The notes: generated from the sequence alone by a model not told the origin. Numbered from the stretch's first letter, positions 1-9,573 are shown. The stretch is DNA of 64,000 nt from Mesorhizobium sp. WSM3859 (GCF_002295065.1 NZ_NSGG01000005.1:1-64000); one strand, 5' to 3'. Numbers and translations are program-made.

Positions 1-71
1 AAGCGATTCGTGTGTCATCCCCAGCGTAGAATCACAACCGATTCCGCACTGCAATGCCTATCTTAGCGCCT

Positions 72-205
72 ATGCCCGCAAGGGGGGAGATTGATGTCAT
101 CGCGGCCCTCGCTAATCTCCGGCGTTGAAGAAAGAGCGCCAAGGCGGAAGCTGCCCATCTCCCCCCTTGCGGGGGAGATGCCCGGCAGGGCAGAGGGGGG
201 TTGGC
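72..205. repeat. Long inverted-repeat intergenic element 1
   Basis: The 250 bases before hyuB hold no gene that I can support. A G/C-rich inverted repeat pairs the segment around 74-91 (CCGCAAGGGGGGAGAT) with 158-178 (ATCTCCCCCCTTGCGGG). The second arm has its own hairpin and continues into CCCGGCAGGGCAGAGGGGG. The same tail recurs in the element at 44.1-44.3 kb, so these belong to one dispersed family. The element sits just past the hyuB stop and could act as a transcript end. That role is inferred. Confidence 0.7.
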
Positions 206-250
206 GGGAACTCGACCTAGGCGTTTGGCCTATCCGCCACGTCGGTCCGC

Positions 251-1939
251 CTAAACGTCCACCCCGAACATCTCCCTGGCCTGCTCGGCCGTATAGTACC
301 CCAGCCGCACATCTTCGGCGACCTGCTTCGGATCGCGCCGGCTGGGATCGCCATAGCCGCCGCCGCCCGGTGTGCCGACGCGCACGCGGTCGCCGGCCTT
401 GAGCGCGATGTCCTGTTCCTTGGAAAGATGCGGCGGCACATGCGCTTCGCCGCCCCGGAACACGGTCACGCTGTTCGGCGCGCCGTCCTTGCCGCCGAGC
501 GCGCCCTGCGGGCCGAAACGGCCGTGATCCATGACGAAGGACGCTCGCGCCTCGCCGCGCAATATCTCGACCTCATAGGCAAGCCCGAAGCCGCCGCGAT
601 GCTTTCCCGCGCCGCCCGAGCCTTCGCGCAGCGCATAGTGCCGGTAGAGCACCGGAAAGGCCTGCTCCATGATCTCGACCGGTGGCGATTTCGAAATGCC
701 GATGGTCGAGCAGCCATTGCTCAGTCCGTCATGGTCGGCATTGCCGCCATAGCCGCCGCCGGAAATCTGGTACATGACATAGTCGCGGCCGCGCGCCGGA
801 TCGTTGCCGCCGAGCGCGAAATTGCCGCTGGAGCCTGCCGGCGCCGCCGTCACCTTCTCGGGGAGCGCCTGCACCATCGCAGCGAATACCGCTTCCGCGA
901 TGCGCTGTGATACTTCGGCAGCGCAGCCCGACACGGGCCGAGGATATTTGGCGTCGAGGAACGTACCTTCCGGCCGCTTGACGTTCAGCGGTTCGAAAGC
1001 GCCAGCGCTGATCGGCACCTCCGGAAAAATGTGGCGCATGGCGAGATAGACCGACGACAAGGTCGTCGCCAGCACGCTGTTCATCGGCCCGGCGCAGGGT
1101 TTTGAAGAGCCGGCAAAGTCGAAGGTCAGTGTATCGCCCTGTTTCTCGACGGCGAGATTGATGGTCAGCGGCTCGTTCACCACGCCGTCGGAATCGACGA
1201 AGGCCTGTGAGCGGTAGACGCCGTCGGGGATGACGGCGATCGAGGTGCGCATCTGCTCGGCGGCGCGGCGGCGCAGTTCCGCGATCGCTTCGACTACGGT
1301 TTCGTCGCCGTAACGATCGAGGATTTCATTGAGCCTGTCCTGGCCGATCAGCAGCGCCGCGGCCTGCGCGCGGATATCGCCGATGCGCTGGTCGGCGACG
1401 CGGATGTTCGAGCAGATGATGGCGTAAATCTCGGGATCGAGCACGCCCTTCTTGAACAGTTTCACCGGCGGCAGCCGCAGGCCCTCCTGCTCGACGGCGG
1501 TGGCCGAGGCCGAAAAGCCGCCGGGCACCGAGCCGCCGATATCCGGCCAATGCCCGGTGTTGGACAGCCAGCAAAAGATCTTGCCGCCGCGGTAGACCGG
1601 CATGACGAAGCGCACATCCATCAGATGCGTGCCGCCGAGATAGGGGTCGTTGACGATATAAATGTCGCCCGGCTCCGGCGCCAGGCACCGGCCGTCGGCG
1701 ATCATCTCGATGACGGTCTTCGTCGAATACTGCATCACGCCGACGAAGACCGGCAGGCCCTGGCTGCCTTGCGCGATCAGCGAGCCGTCGACGGCCGAGT
1801 AGATGCCGTCGGAGCGGTCATTGGCTTCGGCGATGACCGGCGAGAAGGCGGCGCGGGAAAACGTCAAATCCATTTCATCGCAGACCTGCTGCAGGGCCGC
1901 CTGCAATACCGAAAGCGTGATCGTGTCGAGCTTTGCCAT
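251..1939 (-). CDS. hyuB: Hydantoinase B / 5-oxoprolinase beta subunit (HyuB family)
   Basis: Catalytic-type HyuB subunit of the ATP-dependent hydantoinase/oxoprolinase family, which opens cyclic amides such as hydantoins or 5-oxoproline with its HyuA partner in the cytoplasm. The 562-residue product begins MAKLDTITLSVLQ, carries the family signature NDPYLGGTH at residues 97-105, and ends with a Gly-rich GGGGYGDP segment typical of HyuB C-termini. The reading frame stays open upstream, but the ATG at 1939 gives the conserved N-terminus and starts one base after the hyuA stop, so the two are translationally coupled. Substrate is not decidable: hydantoin, oxoproline, N-methylhydantoin and acetone-carboxylase-like relatives share this architecture. 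Confidence 0.9.
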   Translation of the reverse strand: MAKLDTITLSVLQAALQQVCDEMDLTFSRAAFSPVIAEANDRSDGIYSAVDGSLIAQGSQGLPVFVGVMQYSTKTVIEMIADGRCLAPEPGDIYIVNDPYLGGTHLMDVRFVMPVYRGGKIFCWLSNTGHWPDIGGSVPGGFSASATAVEQEGLRLPPVKLFKKGVLDPEIYAIICSNIRVADQRIGDIRAQAAALLIGQDRLNEILDRYGDETVVEAIAELRRRAAEQMRTSIAVIPDGVYRSQAFVDSDGVVNEPLTINLAVEKQGDTLTFDFAGSSKPCAGPMNSVLATTLSSVYLAMRHIFPEVPISAGAFEPLNVKRPEGTFLDAKYPRPVSGCAAEVSQRIAEAVFAAMVQALPEKVTAAPAGSSGNFALGGNDPARGRDYVMYQISGGGYGGNADHDGLSNGCSTIGISKSPPVEIMEQAFPVLYRHYALREGSGGAGKHRGGFGLAYEVEILRGEARASFVMDHGRFGPQGALGGKDGAPNSVTVFRGGEAHVPPHLSKEQDIALKAGDRVRVGTPGGGGYGDPSRRDPKQVAEDVRLGYYTAEQAREMFGVDV

Positions 1940-1940
1940 C

Positions 1941-4013
1941 TCAAGCCTCGCCGATGTCGATGATGATGTTGCCGTCGGCGTCCGAGCGCGCATGATCGCC
2001 GGGCTCCAGCACGGTCGTGGCGTCCATCTGTTCCAGGATCGCCGGCCCCTCGATGACGGCATCGAGCGGCAGGTTTTCGCGGGCATAGACCGGCGTGTCG
2101 TACCAGGTGCCGTGGTACCAGACCGGCCGGATCTCGCGCCGCGCTTCGTCCAGCGTTGCCGCGCGGCCGGCGGGATCGATCAGCCGCGACAGGTCGATCT
2201 GCGGCCGCACGCCGGTGACGGAGGTGTTGAGATTGACGAGATTGGCGCGGATTTCCGGCAGCTCGACCTTGAAGCGCGCGAAATAGGCCTTTTCGAACAG
2301 AAGCTGCAGTGTTTCTCGTGAAACCGAGGACAACGGCAGCGGCAAGTTGATGATGTGTGTCTGGCCGACGAACTGCATGTCGGCGGAATGCGTCACGCGG
2401 ATCGCGTCCGGCTTCACCGCTTCCTTGGCGATCAGCGCCTCGCCTTCGTTACGGTGCCGTTCCAACACCTCGCGAAGCACAGCTTCATCAAGGCTCGCCA
2501 CGGGCTGGTTGATCGTGTTGACGAAGTCGTGGCGCAAATCCGCGACGACGCAGCCGAGCGCGTTGGTGATGCCGGGGCGCGCGGGCACCAGGACGCGGGG
2601 CAGGCCGAGCTCGCGGGCCAGTGCCGTCGCATGCAGCGGCCCGGCGCCGCCAAACGCGAACAGCGCGAAATCGCGCGGGTCGTGGCCGCGTGAGACAGAC
2701 ACCATGCGGATCGCGCCCGCCATCTTCATGTTGCCGAGCCTGAGCACAGCGCCCGCGGCCTCGACGCCGGAAAGGCCGGTGCGCTTGCCGATCTTGTCCT
2801 CGAAAATGCCGGTGACGCGCTCGACCGTGACCGGATTGTCGACCGCGAGCAGTTTCTTCGGCGCCAGGCGTCCGAGCACCAGATTGGCGTCGGTGATGGT
2901 CGGTTCCGCGCCGCCGCGCCCGTAGCAGATCGGGCCGGGATTGGCGCCGGCGCTTTCCGGTCCGATCTGGATCAGCCCGGCCGCGTCGACGCGCGCGATC
3001 GAACCGCCGCCGGCGCCGACTGTGTGCACCGCCACCATCGGCACATGGATCGGCATCGCATATTCGATCTCGATCTCGTTCGACACGGCGGGCTCGGCAT
3101 TGCGGATCAGCGCCACGTCGGTCGAGGTGCCGCCCATGTCATAGGTGACGAGGTTGCCGAAGCCGGCGCGCTTTCCGGTATAGGCGGCTGCGATCACGCC
3201 CGAGGCCGGGCCGGACATCACGGTCTTGGCCGATTCCAGCGTGACGAAGCGGGCGGAGATCATGCCGCCATTGCCGTTCATGATCAGGAAGTCGCGGCCG
3301 TAGCCCTTCGCGCCAAGCTCCTTGCGCAGCCGCTCGACATAGCGCTCCAGGATCGGCCGCACCGAGGCGTTGACCGAAGCCGTCACGCCGCGTTCGAATT
3401 CGCGCGCCTCCGAAAGCAGCGCATGTCCGGTGGTGATGTGGCCGTTCGGCCATAGCTCCGCCGCGATCTCGGCCGCGCGCCGCTCATGCGCCGGGTTGGC
3501 GTAGGAGTGCAGGAAATGGATGACCAGCGACTCGCAGCCGGCGGCGAGCAGCTTCTTCACCGCATCGCGCATCTCGGCTTCATCGAGTTGAATGCGCACC
3601 GCGCCCGAAGCCTCGACCCGTTCCGACACTTCGAGCCGAAGGTCGCGGGGAATGACGGGGACAAAAGTGCCGGTCATGCCATAGGCCTGCGGCCTTGTGC
3701 GCCGGCCAAGCTCGATCACGTCGCGAAAGCCGCGCGTGGTGATCATGCCGGTCCGCGCCAACCGCCGCTCCAGCACGGCGTTGGTGGTGGTCGTCGTACC
3801 GTGCACGATGAGGTCGATGCCGTCGATCGGAAAGCCGGTCGCGCCAAGCGCCGAAACCACGCCGAAGGCCTGATTTTCCACCGTGGTTGGCGTCTTGGCG
3901 ATATGGACCTTGCCGCCCGCCTTGCCGTCGATCAAAAGCAGATCGGTGAAGGTTCCGCCCACATCGATACCGGCAACAACACTTCCCGCCGACGCGGAAA
4001 ATTTCTCATCCAT
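1941..4013 (-). CDS. hyuA: Hydantoinase A / 5-oxoprolinase alpha subunit (HyuA family)
   Basis: ATPase subunit of the hydantoinase/oxoprolinase pair, which phosphorylates the cyclic amide before ring opening. The 690-residue protein has the ASKHA-type phosphate loop DVGGTFTD at residues 17-24, HGTTTTTNAVLER around 71-83, a second phosphate motif YDMGGTSTD at 291-299, and SGPASGV at 267-273. Length and motif order match full HyuA proteins. It is the first gene of a two-gene operon, with hyuB starting one base after its stop. The divergent gap to fpr holds a possible FadR-type operator. No transporter or dedicated regulator lies next to it in the window, so the substrate remains open. Confidence 0.92.
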   Translation of the reverse strand: MDEKFSASAGSVVAGIDVGGTFTDLLLIDGKAGGKVHIAKTPTTVENQAFGVVSALGATGFPIDGIDLIVHGTTTTTNAVLERRLARTGMITTRGFRDVIELGRRTRPQAYGMTGTFVPVIPRDLRLEVSERVEASGAVRIQLDEAEMRDAVKKLLAAGCESLVIHFLHSYANPAHERRAAEIAAELWPNGHITTGHALLSEAREFERGVTASVNASVRPILERYVERLRKELGAKGYGRDFLIMNGNGGMISARFVTLESAKTVMSGPASGVIAAAYTGKRAGFGNLVTYDMGGTSTDVALIRNAEPAVSNEIEIEYAMPIHVPMVAVHTVGAGGGSIARVDAAGLIQIGPESAGANPGPICYGRGGAEPTITDANLVLGRLAPKKLLAVDNPVTVERVTGIFEDKIGKRTGLSGVEAAGAVLRLGNMKMAGAIRMVSVSRGHDPRDFALFAFGGAGPLHATALARELGLPRVLVPARPGITNALGCVVADLRHDFVNTINQPVASLDEAVLREVLERHRNEGEALIAKEAVKPDAIRVTHSADMQFVGQTHIINLPLPLSSVSRETLQLLFEKAYFARFKVELPEIRANLVNLNTSVTGVRPQIDLSRLIDPAGRAATLDEARREIRPVWYHGTWYDTPVYARENLPLDAVIEGPAILEQMDATTVLEPGDHARSDADGNIIIDIGEA

Positions 4014-4096
4014 TGTCGAAACCCGAAATGCCAGAACTACGGATATGCCTCGGTTTGGAAAGGCGTTTTACGCCACCATCTTGACGTCGAGATCAT

Positions 4097-4106
4097 TTGT
4101 ATACTA
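4097..4106. promoter_or_regulatory. Candidate FadR/FCD-type GntR operator between hyuA and fpr
   Basis: TTGTATACTA matches the loose TNGTNNACNA half-site consensus of FadR-subfamily GntR regulators. It sits in an A/T-rich patch of the divergent hyuA-fpr gap, 84 bp upstream of hyuA. Such regulators often control hydantoinase genes, but none is encoded beside this operon. The match is short and could be chance. Confidence 0.25.
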
Positions 4107-4233
4107 ATAAATTCCGGACACAAGAGCTTACCGCTTGGCAGTGTGCACAAGGCGCGCCGGAACCTGATCGTTCAGATGCGCAGGAGAAAGTTTGGCGCCC
4201 AGTGCGTTTGTCTGGGCCGGAAAGTTGGGTTTG

Positions 4234-5061
4234 ATGAACACGACATCCGCGTTGAACATCGCCGGCTCGAAGCCGCTGCAGTTCCCGATCCCGGCCAATG
4301 TCTATGCCGAGACCGTGGTGTCGGTGAAGCATTACACCGACCGGCTGTTCTCCTTCCGCATCACCCGTCCGCAGTCGCTGCGCTTCCGCTCCGGCGAGTT
4401 CGTCATGATCGGCCTGCCCAATGCCGAGAAGCCGATCTTCCGCGCCTATTCGGTCGCCAGCCCCGCCTGGGACGACGAGCTCGAATTCTTCTCGATCAAG
4501 GTGCCGGACGGCCCGCTGACCTCCGAGCTGCAGAAGATCCAGGTCGGCGACACCGTCATCATGCGCCAGAAGTCGACAGGCACGCTGGTGCTCGACGCGC
4601 TGACGCCCGCCAAGCGCGTGGTCATGATCTCGACCGGCACCGGCATCGCGCCCTTCGCCAGCCTGCTGCGCGATCCCGACACCTATGAAAAGTTCGACGA
4701 GGTCATCCTCACCCACACCTGCCGCGACAATGCCGAGCTCACCTACGGCCAGGAACTGGTGGCGGCACTCGAGAACGACCCGCTGATCGGCGAGCTGACC
4801 GGCGGCCGCGTCACGCTCTACAATTCGACGACGCGCGAGGAATCGGCGCGCATGGGCCGCATCACCGCGCTGATCGGCTCCGGAAAATTCTATTCCGACC
4901 TTGGCATCGACAGGCTCGATCCCGAGACCGATCGCATCATGATCTGCGGCTCGATGCACATGCTGAAGGACGTCAAGGAACTTGCCGAAAGCCTCGGCTT
5001 CCAGGAAGGTTCCTTGAGCCATCCGGCCAGCTTCGTCGTCGAGCGCGCCTTCGTCGGCTGA
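4234..5061 (+). CDS. fpr: Ferredoxin/flavodoxin-NADP+ reductase
   Basis: FAD enzyme moving electrons between NADPH and ferredoxin or flavodoxin. From the chosen ATG the protein has 275 residues. It has the FAD motif RAYS at 70-73, the pyrophosphate-binding segment GPLTSEL near 93-99, the NADP-binding STGTGIAPF at 133-141, and the C-terminal ERAFVG extension of the bacterial subclass-I proteobacterial type. The start is uncertain: ATG 4234 has only a weak GGAAAG signal 9 bases upstream, whereas an in-frame TTG at 4192 has AGGAG 5 bases upstream and would add 14 residues. It stands alone, divergent from hyuA, and is followed by a repeat-filled gap. Confidence 0.93.
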   Translation: MNTTSALNIAGSKPLQFPIPANVYAETVVSVKHYTDRLFSFRITRPQSLRFRSGEFVMIGLPNAEKPIFRAYSVASPAWDDELEFFSIKVPDGPLTSELQKIQVGDTVIMRQKSTGTLVLDALTPAKRVVMISTGTGIAPFASLLRDPDTYEKFDEVILTHTCRDNAELTYGQELVAALENDPLIGELTGGRVTLYNSTTREESARMGRITALIGSGKFYSDLGIDRLDPETDRIMICGSMHMLKDVKELAESLGFQEGSLSHPASFVVERAFVG

Positions 5062-5120
5062 GCGTATCGCAGCCCGCAGGTCTGTTGCAGGCGTCCAAGA
5101 TTAGCGACGACATTCGAGCT

Positions 5121-5279
5121 TCGTCATTCCAGGGCGGAGCAAGGAGCGGAGCGACGCGCGCAGACCCTGGAATCCATGCCGTTACGCTAAGGCGTTGCGG
5201 CGGTTACAGAATTCTGCACCGTTGCACTCTGCGGCAGGTCACGGCATGGATACTCGGGTCAAGCCCGAGTATGACGAAG
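5121..5279 (+). repeat. 160 bp dispersed intergenic repeat, copy 1
   Basis: This block lies between fpr and deoC (gap 5062-5495, with nothing else recognisable). It matches the reverse complement of 22221-22382 almost throughout. Shared landmarks in order are CGTCATYY at the edge, GGAGCAAGGAGCGAAGC-like sequence, GCGCAGACCCT, a central ACAGAATTCTGCA with an EcoRI-site dyad, GTCACGG, GGGTCAAGCCCGA and ATGACGA at the other edge. The edges are roughly inverted (CGTCAT and ATGACG). There is no coding potential. This is a MITE-like or REP-like element. Confidence 0.85.
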
Positions 5280-5495
5280 GGATGGGCGTTTCGGCCAATC
5301 TCCAACGCCGGGAGCGCCTATTCAGGATCATGTTTTGACCATGCGGTCAAAAACCTGCTGCCTTGCCGGCCTTTTTCCGCTATGAGCCTTTGAAAGACTC
5401 GTGAAGCATCGCTTCGCGGGCTATCTTCGTGTTTGTCGCCCAACGACGCGCATGAAGATATGAAGCGCAACCGCGCTGAAATGAAAGGGCAGGAG

Positions 5496-6545
5496 ATGAG
5501 CAGCACGATCCGCGAGGCAGGCGCTGGCGCGCCCAAAATCATGCCGCTGCCGGCGCGCGCCGCCGCCAACACGCCGCTGCCGCTGGAACATGGCATTGCC
5601 CGCAACCCCGGCATGAAGCTCGATCTCGGGTTCCTGGAATCGGTGCGCAGCGTCAACCGCTCGGCCCTGGAGCGCCGCGTCGCGACGCTGACCAAGCGGC
5701 GCTCGATCAAGGCCGACAACCAGGCCGCATGGCTCTTGCGCGCCATCGCCTGCATGGACCTCACAACGCTCAATTCCAACGACACTGACGAGCGCGTGCG
5801 CCGGCTCTGCGCCAAGGCGATCAACCCGCTGCGCAAGGATATCGTCGAGGGCCTCGGCATATCGGGCGAAACAATCCGTCCGGCCGCGGTCTGCGTCTAC
5901 CATCCCTTCGTCGCCACCGCGGTCGATGCCCTGCGCGGCACAGGCATCCACGTCGCCGCGGTCTCCACCGCCTTCCCGCATGGACTTGCGCCTCTGTCGA
6001 CCCGCCTGCAGGAGATCGAAGCCTCGGTGAAGGACGGCGCCGACGAGATCGACGTCGTTATCCCACGCGGGCTGGTCTACGGCGCCAAATGGCGCGAGTT
6101 GTTCAACGAGATCGTCGCCATGCGCGCCGCCTGCGGCGAGGCGCATCTCAAGGTAATCCTCGGCACCGGCGACCTTGCCACGCTGCGCAACGTGATGCTG
6201 GCTTCCATGGTGGCGATGATGGCGGGCGCTGATTTCATCAAGACCTCGACGGGCAAGGAAAGTGTCAACGCCACGCTTCCCGTCGGCCTTGCCATGGTGC
6301 GCGCCATCCGCGCCTATTTCGAGGAGACCGGCTATCTCATAGGCTTCAAGCCGGCCGGTGGCATTTCGACGGCAAAAGTCTCGCTCGACTGGCTGGTGCT
6401 GATGAAGGAAGAGCTCGGCCGGCCCTGGCTCGAGCCGGAGCTGTTCCGCTTCGGCGCGTCCAGCCTGCTCACCGACATCGAACGCCAGCTCGAACATCAT
6501 TTGACCGGCCATTATTCGGCCAACCATCGCCACGCGATGGCGTAG
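5496..6545 (+). CDS. deoC: Deoxyribose-phosphate aldolase
   Basis: Class I aldolase splitting 2-deoxyribose-5-phosphate into glyceraldehyde-3-phosphate and acetaldehyde in deoxynucleoside catabolism. From ATG 5496 the protein is 349 residues, the long proteobacterial form. It shows DLTTL at 88-92, the Schiff-base lysine in FIKTSTGK (K249) and the second active-site lysine in GFKPAGG (K285). This start has AAAGG 7 bases upstream. The frame is open further 5' (ATG 5460, TTG 5433), but without a better ribosome site. It precedes an aldehyde dehydrogenase in the same direction, which fits disposal of the aldehyde product. A long inverted repeat separates the two. Confidence 0.95.
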   Translation: MSSTIREAGAGAPKIMPLPARAAANTPLPLEHGIARNPGMKLDLGFLESVRSVNRSALERRVATLTKRRSIKADNQAAWLLRAIACMDLTTLNSNDTDERVRRLCAKAINPLRKDIVEGLGISGETIRPAAVCVYHPFVATAVDALRGTGIHVAAVSTAFPHGLAPLSTRLQEIEASVKDGADEIDVVIPRGLVYGAKWRELFNEIVAMRAACGEAHLKVILGTGDLATLRNVMLASMVAMMAGADFIKTSTGKESVNATLPVGLAMVRAIRAYFEETGYLIGFKPAGGISTAKVSLDWLVLMKEELGRPWLEPELFRFGASSLLTDIERQLEHHLTGHYSANHRHAMA

Positions 6546-6550
6546 CTCCC

Positions 6551-6698
6551 ACCCTCCCCCTTGTGGGGAGGGTCGCCGCGCAGCGGCGGGGTGGGGGCCG
6601 TAAAACCAGATCTTTCTGTCCAATGAACCGAACCATCAGCCACTTACCCCCACCCCGATCGGCTTTGCCGATCGACCCTCCCCACAAGGGGGAGGGTA
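6551..6698. repeat. Long inverted-repeat intergenic element 2
   Basis: Arms of about 48-54 bases (6551-6598 and 6645-6698) begin and end with ACCCTCCCCCTTGTGGGGAG and its complement and flank a 46-base spacer. Each arm also folds on itself (CTCCCC-TTGT-GGGGAG, and a second small hairpin). The element fills nearly all the deoC-aldehyde dehydrogenase gap and ends 13 bases before the next start codon. It could act as a bidirectional terminator or mRNA stabiliser. No ORF is present. Confidence 0.85.
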
Positions 6699-6711
6699 AA
6701 GGAGGCACCCC

Positions 6712-9087
6712 ATGAACATCCTCGAACGCTATCACGCCATGGAATACGGCCCGGCGCCGGAAGCTCGCAACGAGGCGGATGCCTGGCTCGCCGCACGCGA
6801 TTTCTCCAAGTCTTTGTTCGTCGACGGCGCCTGGAAAGCAGCGGCCGGCGGCAAGACGTTCGAGACCAGCGAGCCGTCCTCCGGCAAGCTGCTGGCCAAG
6901 CTCTCGGATGCCGGAGCTGCCGACATCGATGCTGCGGTCCAGGCAGCCGCCAAGGCGCTGCCCAAATGGTCGGCCTCCTCGGGCTATGCTCGCGCGAAAG
7001 TGCTCTACGCCATCGGCCGCGCCATGCAGCGCCACCAGCGGCTATTTGCCGTGCTGGAATCGATCGACAACGGCAAGCCGATCCGCGAAAGCCGCGACAT
7101 CGACGTGCCGCTGGCGATCCGCCATTTCATCCATCATGCCGGCTGGGCGCAGACGCTGGAGAAGGATTTCCCCGACCACAAGCCGGTCGGCGTCGTCGGC
7201 CAGGTCATCCCTTGGAACTTCCCGCTGCTGATGCTGGCCTGGAAGATCGCGCCGGCTCTGGCCGCCGGATGCACGGTGGTGCTGAAGCCTGCCGAATTCA
7301 CGCCGCTCACCGCCATACTGTTCGCCGAAATCTGCGAGCGGGCCGGCGTGCTGAAAGGCGTCGTCAATATCGTCCAGGGCGGGCCTGAGGCCGGCGCCGC
7401 CATCGTCAACCATCCCGGCGTGCAGAAGATCGCCTTCACCGGCTCGTCGGAAGTCGGCAAGATCATCCGCAAGGCGACCGCCGGATCGGGCAAGAAATTG
7501 TCACTCGAGCTTGGCGGCAAGTCGGCCTTCATCGTCTTCGAGGATGCCGATCTCGACAGTGCCGTCGAAGGCCTGGTCGACGGCATCTGGTTCAACCAGG
7601 GCCAGGTCTGCTGCGCCGGCTCGCGGCTTTTGGTGCAGGAAGGCGTCGCCGAGGCGTTCATCGCCAAGGTCAAGGTCAGGATGAGCCGGCTGCGCGTCGG
7701 CAGCCCGCTCGACAAGAACACCGATATCGGCCCGCTCGTCGACCGCACCCAGCTCGACCGAGTCAAGGGCCTGATCGCCGAAGGCGCGAAGCAGGGCGCC
7801 GTCTGCTGGCAGCCGGACGCCGCTTTGCCGTCCTCCGGCTACTACCATCTGCCGACGCTGGCGACCTCTGTTTCGCCGGCTAACATTCTAGCACAGGAAG
7901 AGGTGTTCGGCCCGGTGCTGGCGACCATGACGTTCCGCAACACCGAGGAAGCGATCGAGCTTGCCAACAACACCCGCTACGGCCTTGCGGCCTCGGTGTG
8001 GAGCGAGAACGTCAACCTTGCGCTGCATGTCGCGCCGCAGCTGAAGGCCGGCGTCGTTTGGGTCAACGGCACCAATATGTTCGACGCCGCCTGCGGCTTC
8101 GGCGGCTATCGCGAAAGCGGCTTCGGCCGCGAAGGCGGTCGCGAAGGCATGTTCGAATATCTGGCGGCAAAGCTCCCCGTTGGCCCGGCCATCAAGCCGG
8201 CTGCGGCCGGGTCGGCACAGCCGGTCGAGCAGGCCGACGGCACGGCCATCGACCGCACGGCAAAACTGTTCATCGGCGGCAAGCAGGCGCGGCCCGACGG
8301 CAATTATTCGCTCGCCGTCGCCACTGCCAAGGGCAAGCTTGCCGGTGAAGTCGGCCTCGGCAATCGCAAGGATATCCGCGACGCCGTCGCCGCTGCCCGC
8401 GCCTGCAAGGCCTGGCCGGACGCAACTGCCTATAACCGCAGCCAGGTGCTCTACTATTTCGCCGAGAACCTATCGGGCCGCGCGGATGAGTTCGCTGCGC
8501 GGCTTGTCCAACTGACCGGCGTGACGGCGAAGGCCGCGCGCGAGGAGGTTGAGCAGTCGATCGAACGGCTGTTCCTCTATGCCGGCCTCGCCGACAAGTT
8601 CGAGGGTCGTGTCCATCAGCCGCCGGCGCGTGTCGTGACGCTTGCGCTGCATGAGCCGGTCGGCGTTGTCGGCATCGTCGCGCCGGACAACCAGCCGCTG
8701 CTCAACTTCATCTCGCTGGTGGCGCCGGCGCTTGCCATGGGCAACACCGTGGTCGCGGTTCCGTCGGAGCGGCATCCGCTTGTGGCAACCGACCTCTACC
8801 AGGTGATCGAATATTCCGACCTGCCTGCCGGCGCCATCAACATCGTCACCGGCCGCAGCGCCGAGCTCGCCGGCGTGCTGGCGAAGCATGACGATGTCGA
8901 CGGGCTCTGGCTGTTCGCCGACGCCGACACCTGCGCCAAGGCGGAAGCGGATTCGATCGGCAACCTCAAGCGCGTGTGGACCGGCAATGGCCGTACACTC
9001 GACTGGGCGTCGAGCGAGGCCGCCGGCGAGGCCTTCCTGCGCCGCGCCATCGAGGTCAAGAACGTCTGGGTGCCATACGGCGACTGA
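6712..9087 (+). CDS. Two-domain aldehyde dehydrogenase (ALDH16-like)
   Basis: NAD(P)-dependent oxidation of an aldehyde to its acid. The 791 residues hold a complete ALDH domain (about 1-500) with PWNFP at 167-171 (N169), the nucleotide loop FTGSSEVG at 242-249, general base E266 in ELGGKS, and the catalytic cysteine C300 in GQVCC. A second, shorter ALDH-like domain (about 510-791) keeps the Rossmann part but has no catalytic Cys segment. This one-and-a-half-domain layout and the total length match the ALDH16 family, in which bacterial members keep the active Cys. GGAGG lies 6 bases before the ATG. Its position behind deoC suggests acetaldehyde or another nucleoside-derived aldehyde as substrate. 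Confidence 0.88.
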   Translation: MNILERYHAMEYGPAPEARNEADAWLAARDFSKSLFVDGAWKAAAGGKTFETSEPSSGKLLAKLSDAGAADIDAAVQAAAKALPKWSASSGYARAKVLYAIGRAMQRHQRLFAVLESIDNGKPIRESRDIDVPLAIRHFIHHAGWAQTLEKDFPDHKPVGVVGQVIPWNFPLLMLAWKIAPALAAGCTVVLKPAEFTPLTAILFAEICERAGVLKGVVNIVQGGPEAGAAIVNHPGVQKIAFTGSSEVGKIIRKATAGSGKKLSLELGGKSAFIVFEDADLDSAVEGLVDGIWFNQGQVCCAGSRLLVQEGVAEAFIAKVKVRMSRLRVGSPLDKNTDIGPLVDRTQLDRVKGLIAEGAKQGAVCWQPDAALPSSGYYHLPTLATSVSPANILAQEEVFGPVLATMTFRNTEEAIELANNTRYGLAASVWSENVNLALHVAPQLKAGVVWVNGTNMFDAACGFGGYRESGFGREGGREGMFEYLAAKLPVGPAIKPAAAGSAQPVEQADGTAIDRTAKLFIGGKQARPDGNYSLAVATAKGKLAGEVGLGNRKDIRDAVAAARACKAWPDATAYNRSQVLYYFAENLSGRADEFAARLVQLTGVTAKAAREEVEQSIERLFLYAGLADKFEGRVHQPPARVVTLALHEPVGVVGIVAPDNQPLLNFISLVAPALAMGNTVVAVPSERHPLVATDLYQVIEYSDLPAGAINIVTGRSAELAGVLAKHDDVDGLWLFADADTCAKAEADSIGNLKRVWTGNGRTLDWASSEAAGEAFLRRAIEVKNVWVPYGD

Positions 9088-9573
9088 TGCCTGCGACGGA
9101 AATGATGTTCGCTTTTGTCGCAGGGCATGCCGCTTCAGGGTCGTCGCTTTAAACCCACGACAATTTCGAGTTGTGGTGGGGGTGGCAATTTTTCCGAGGT
9201 TGGCGCTGCCCCTCATTGCCCTGCCGGGCATTTCTCCCCGTATAGTGACGGGAAGAAAGGGCTAGCCGCAATGACGGCGACCTTCTTGCGACGCTGGTGA
9301 TTGGCGAAACCGACGATGAGAGCGTCCCTCTCCCCGTCACTATACGGGGAGAGGATGCCGGCAGGCAGGTGAGGGGCAGCGCCAGCGCTCAAAAAAGGAG
9401 GGCCGGAAACCCGAAATCGATTGCTCCCTCCACGCTTGACGCGCTGCCGCATGTTCTTTAACCAGAAAAAACAATTGGCCTGCGGCAAGCAACCGGTCAG
9501 GCGGCAGGTTCGCGTGGCACATTGCGTCCCGTCTGGCTGCCAGTAAGAAAGCTCGCGAGACTTGGAGGAAAAC
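9088..9573. other. Gap of 486 bases without a gene
   Basis: Between the aldehyde dehydrogenase and the SDR gene I find only the inverted-repeat element at 9201-9384. Small open frames here are products of the repeat arms. The stretch 9385-9563 should hold the promoter for the SDR/FAA-hydrolase pair, but I see no convincing -35/-10 pair or dyad. Confidence 0.7.
9201..9384. repeat. Long inverted-repeat intergenic element 3
   Basis: Arms 9201-9261 and 9322-9384 pair across about 60 bases: TGGCGCTGCCCCTC opens one arm and GAGGGGCAGCGCCA closes the other. The inner part of each arm contains CCCCGTATAGTGACGGG or its complement CCCGTCACTATACGGGG. This is the same architecture as the other elements in the window but a different arm sequence, so it is a sub-family. 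Confidence 0.85.

Noticed and set aside
5085..5393. 102-codon open frame after fpr
   Set aside because: It runs through the 160 bp dispersed repeat and has no ribosome site or similarity to anything I know.
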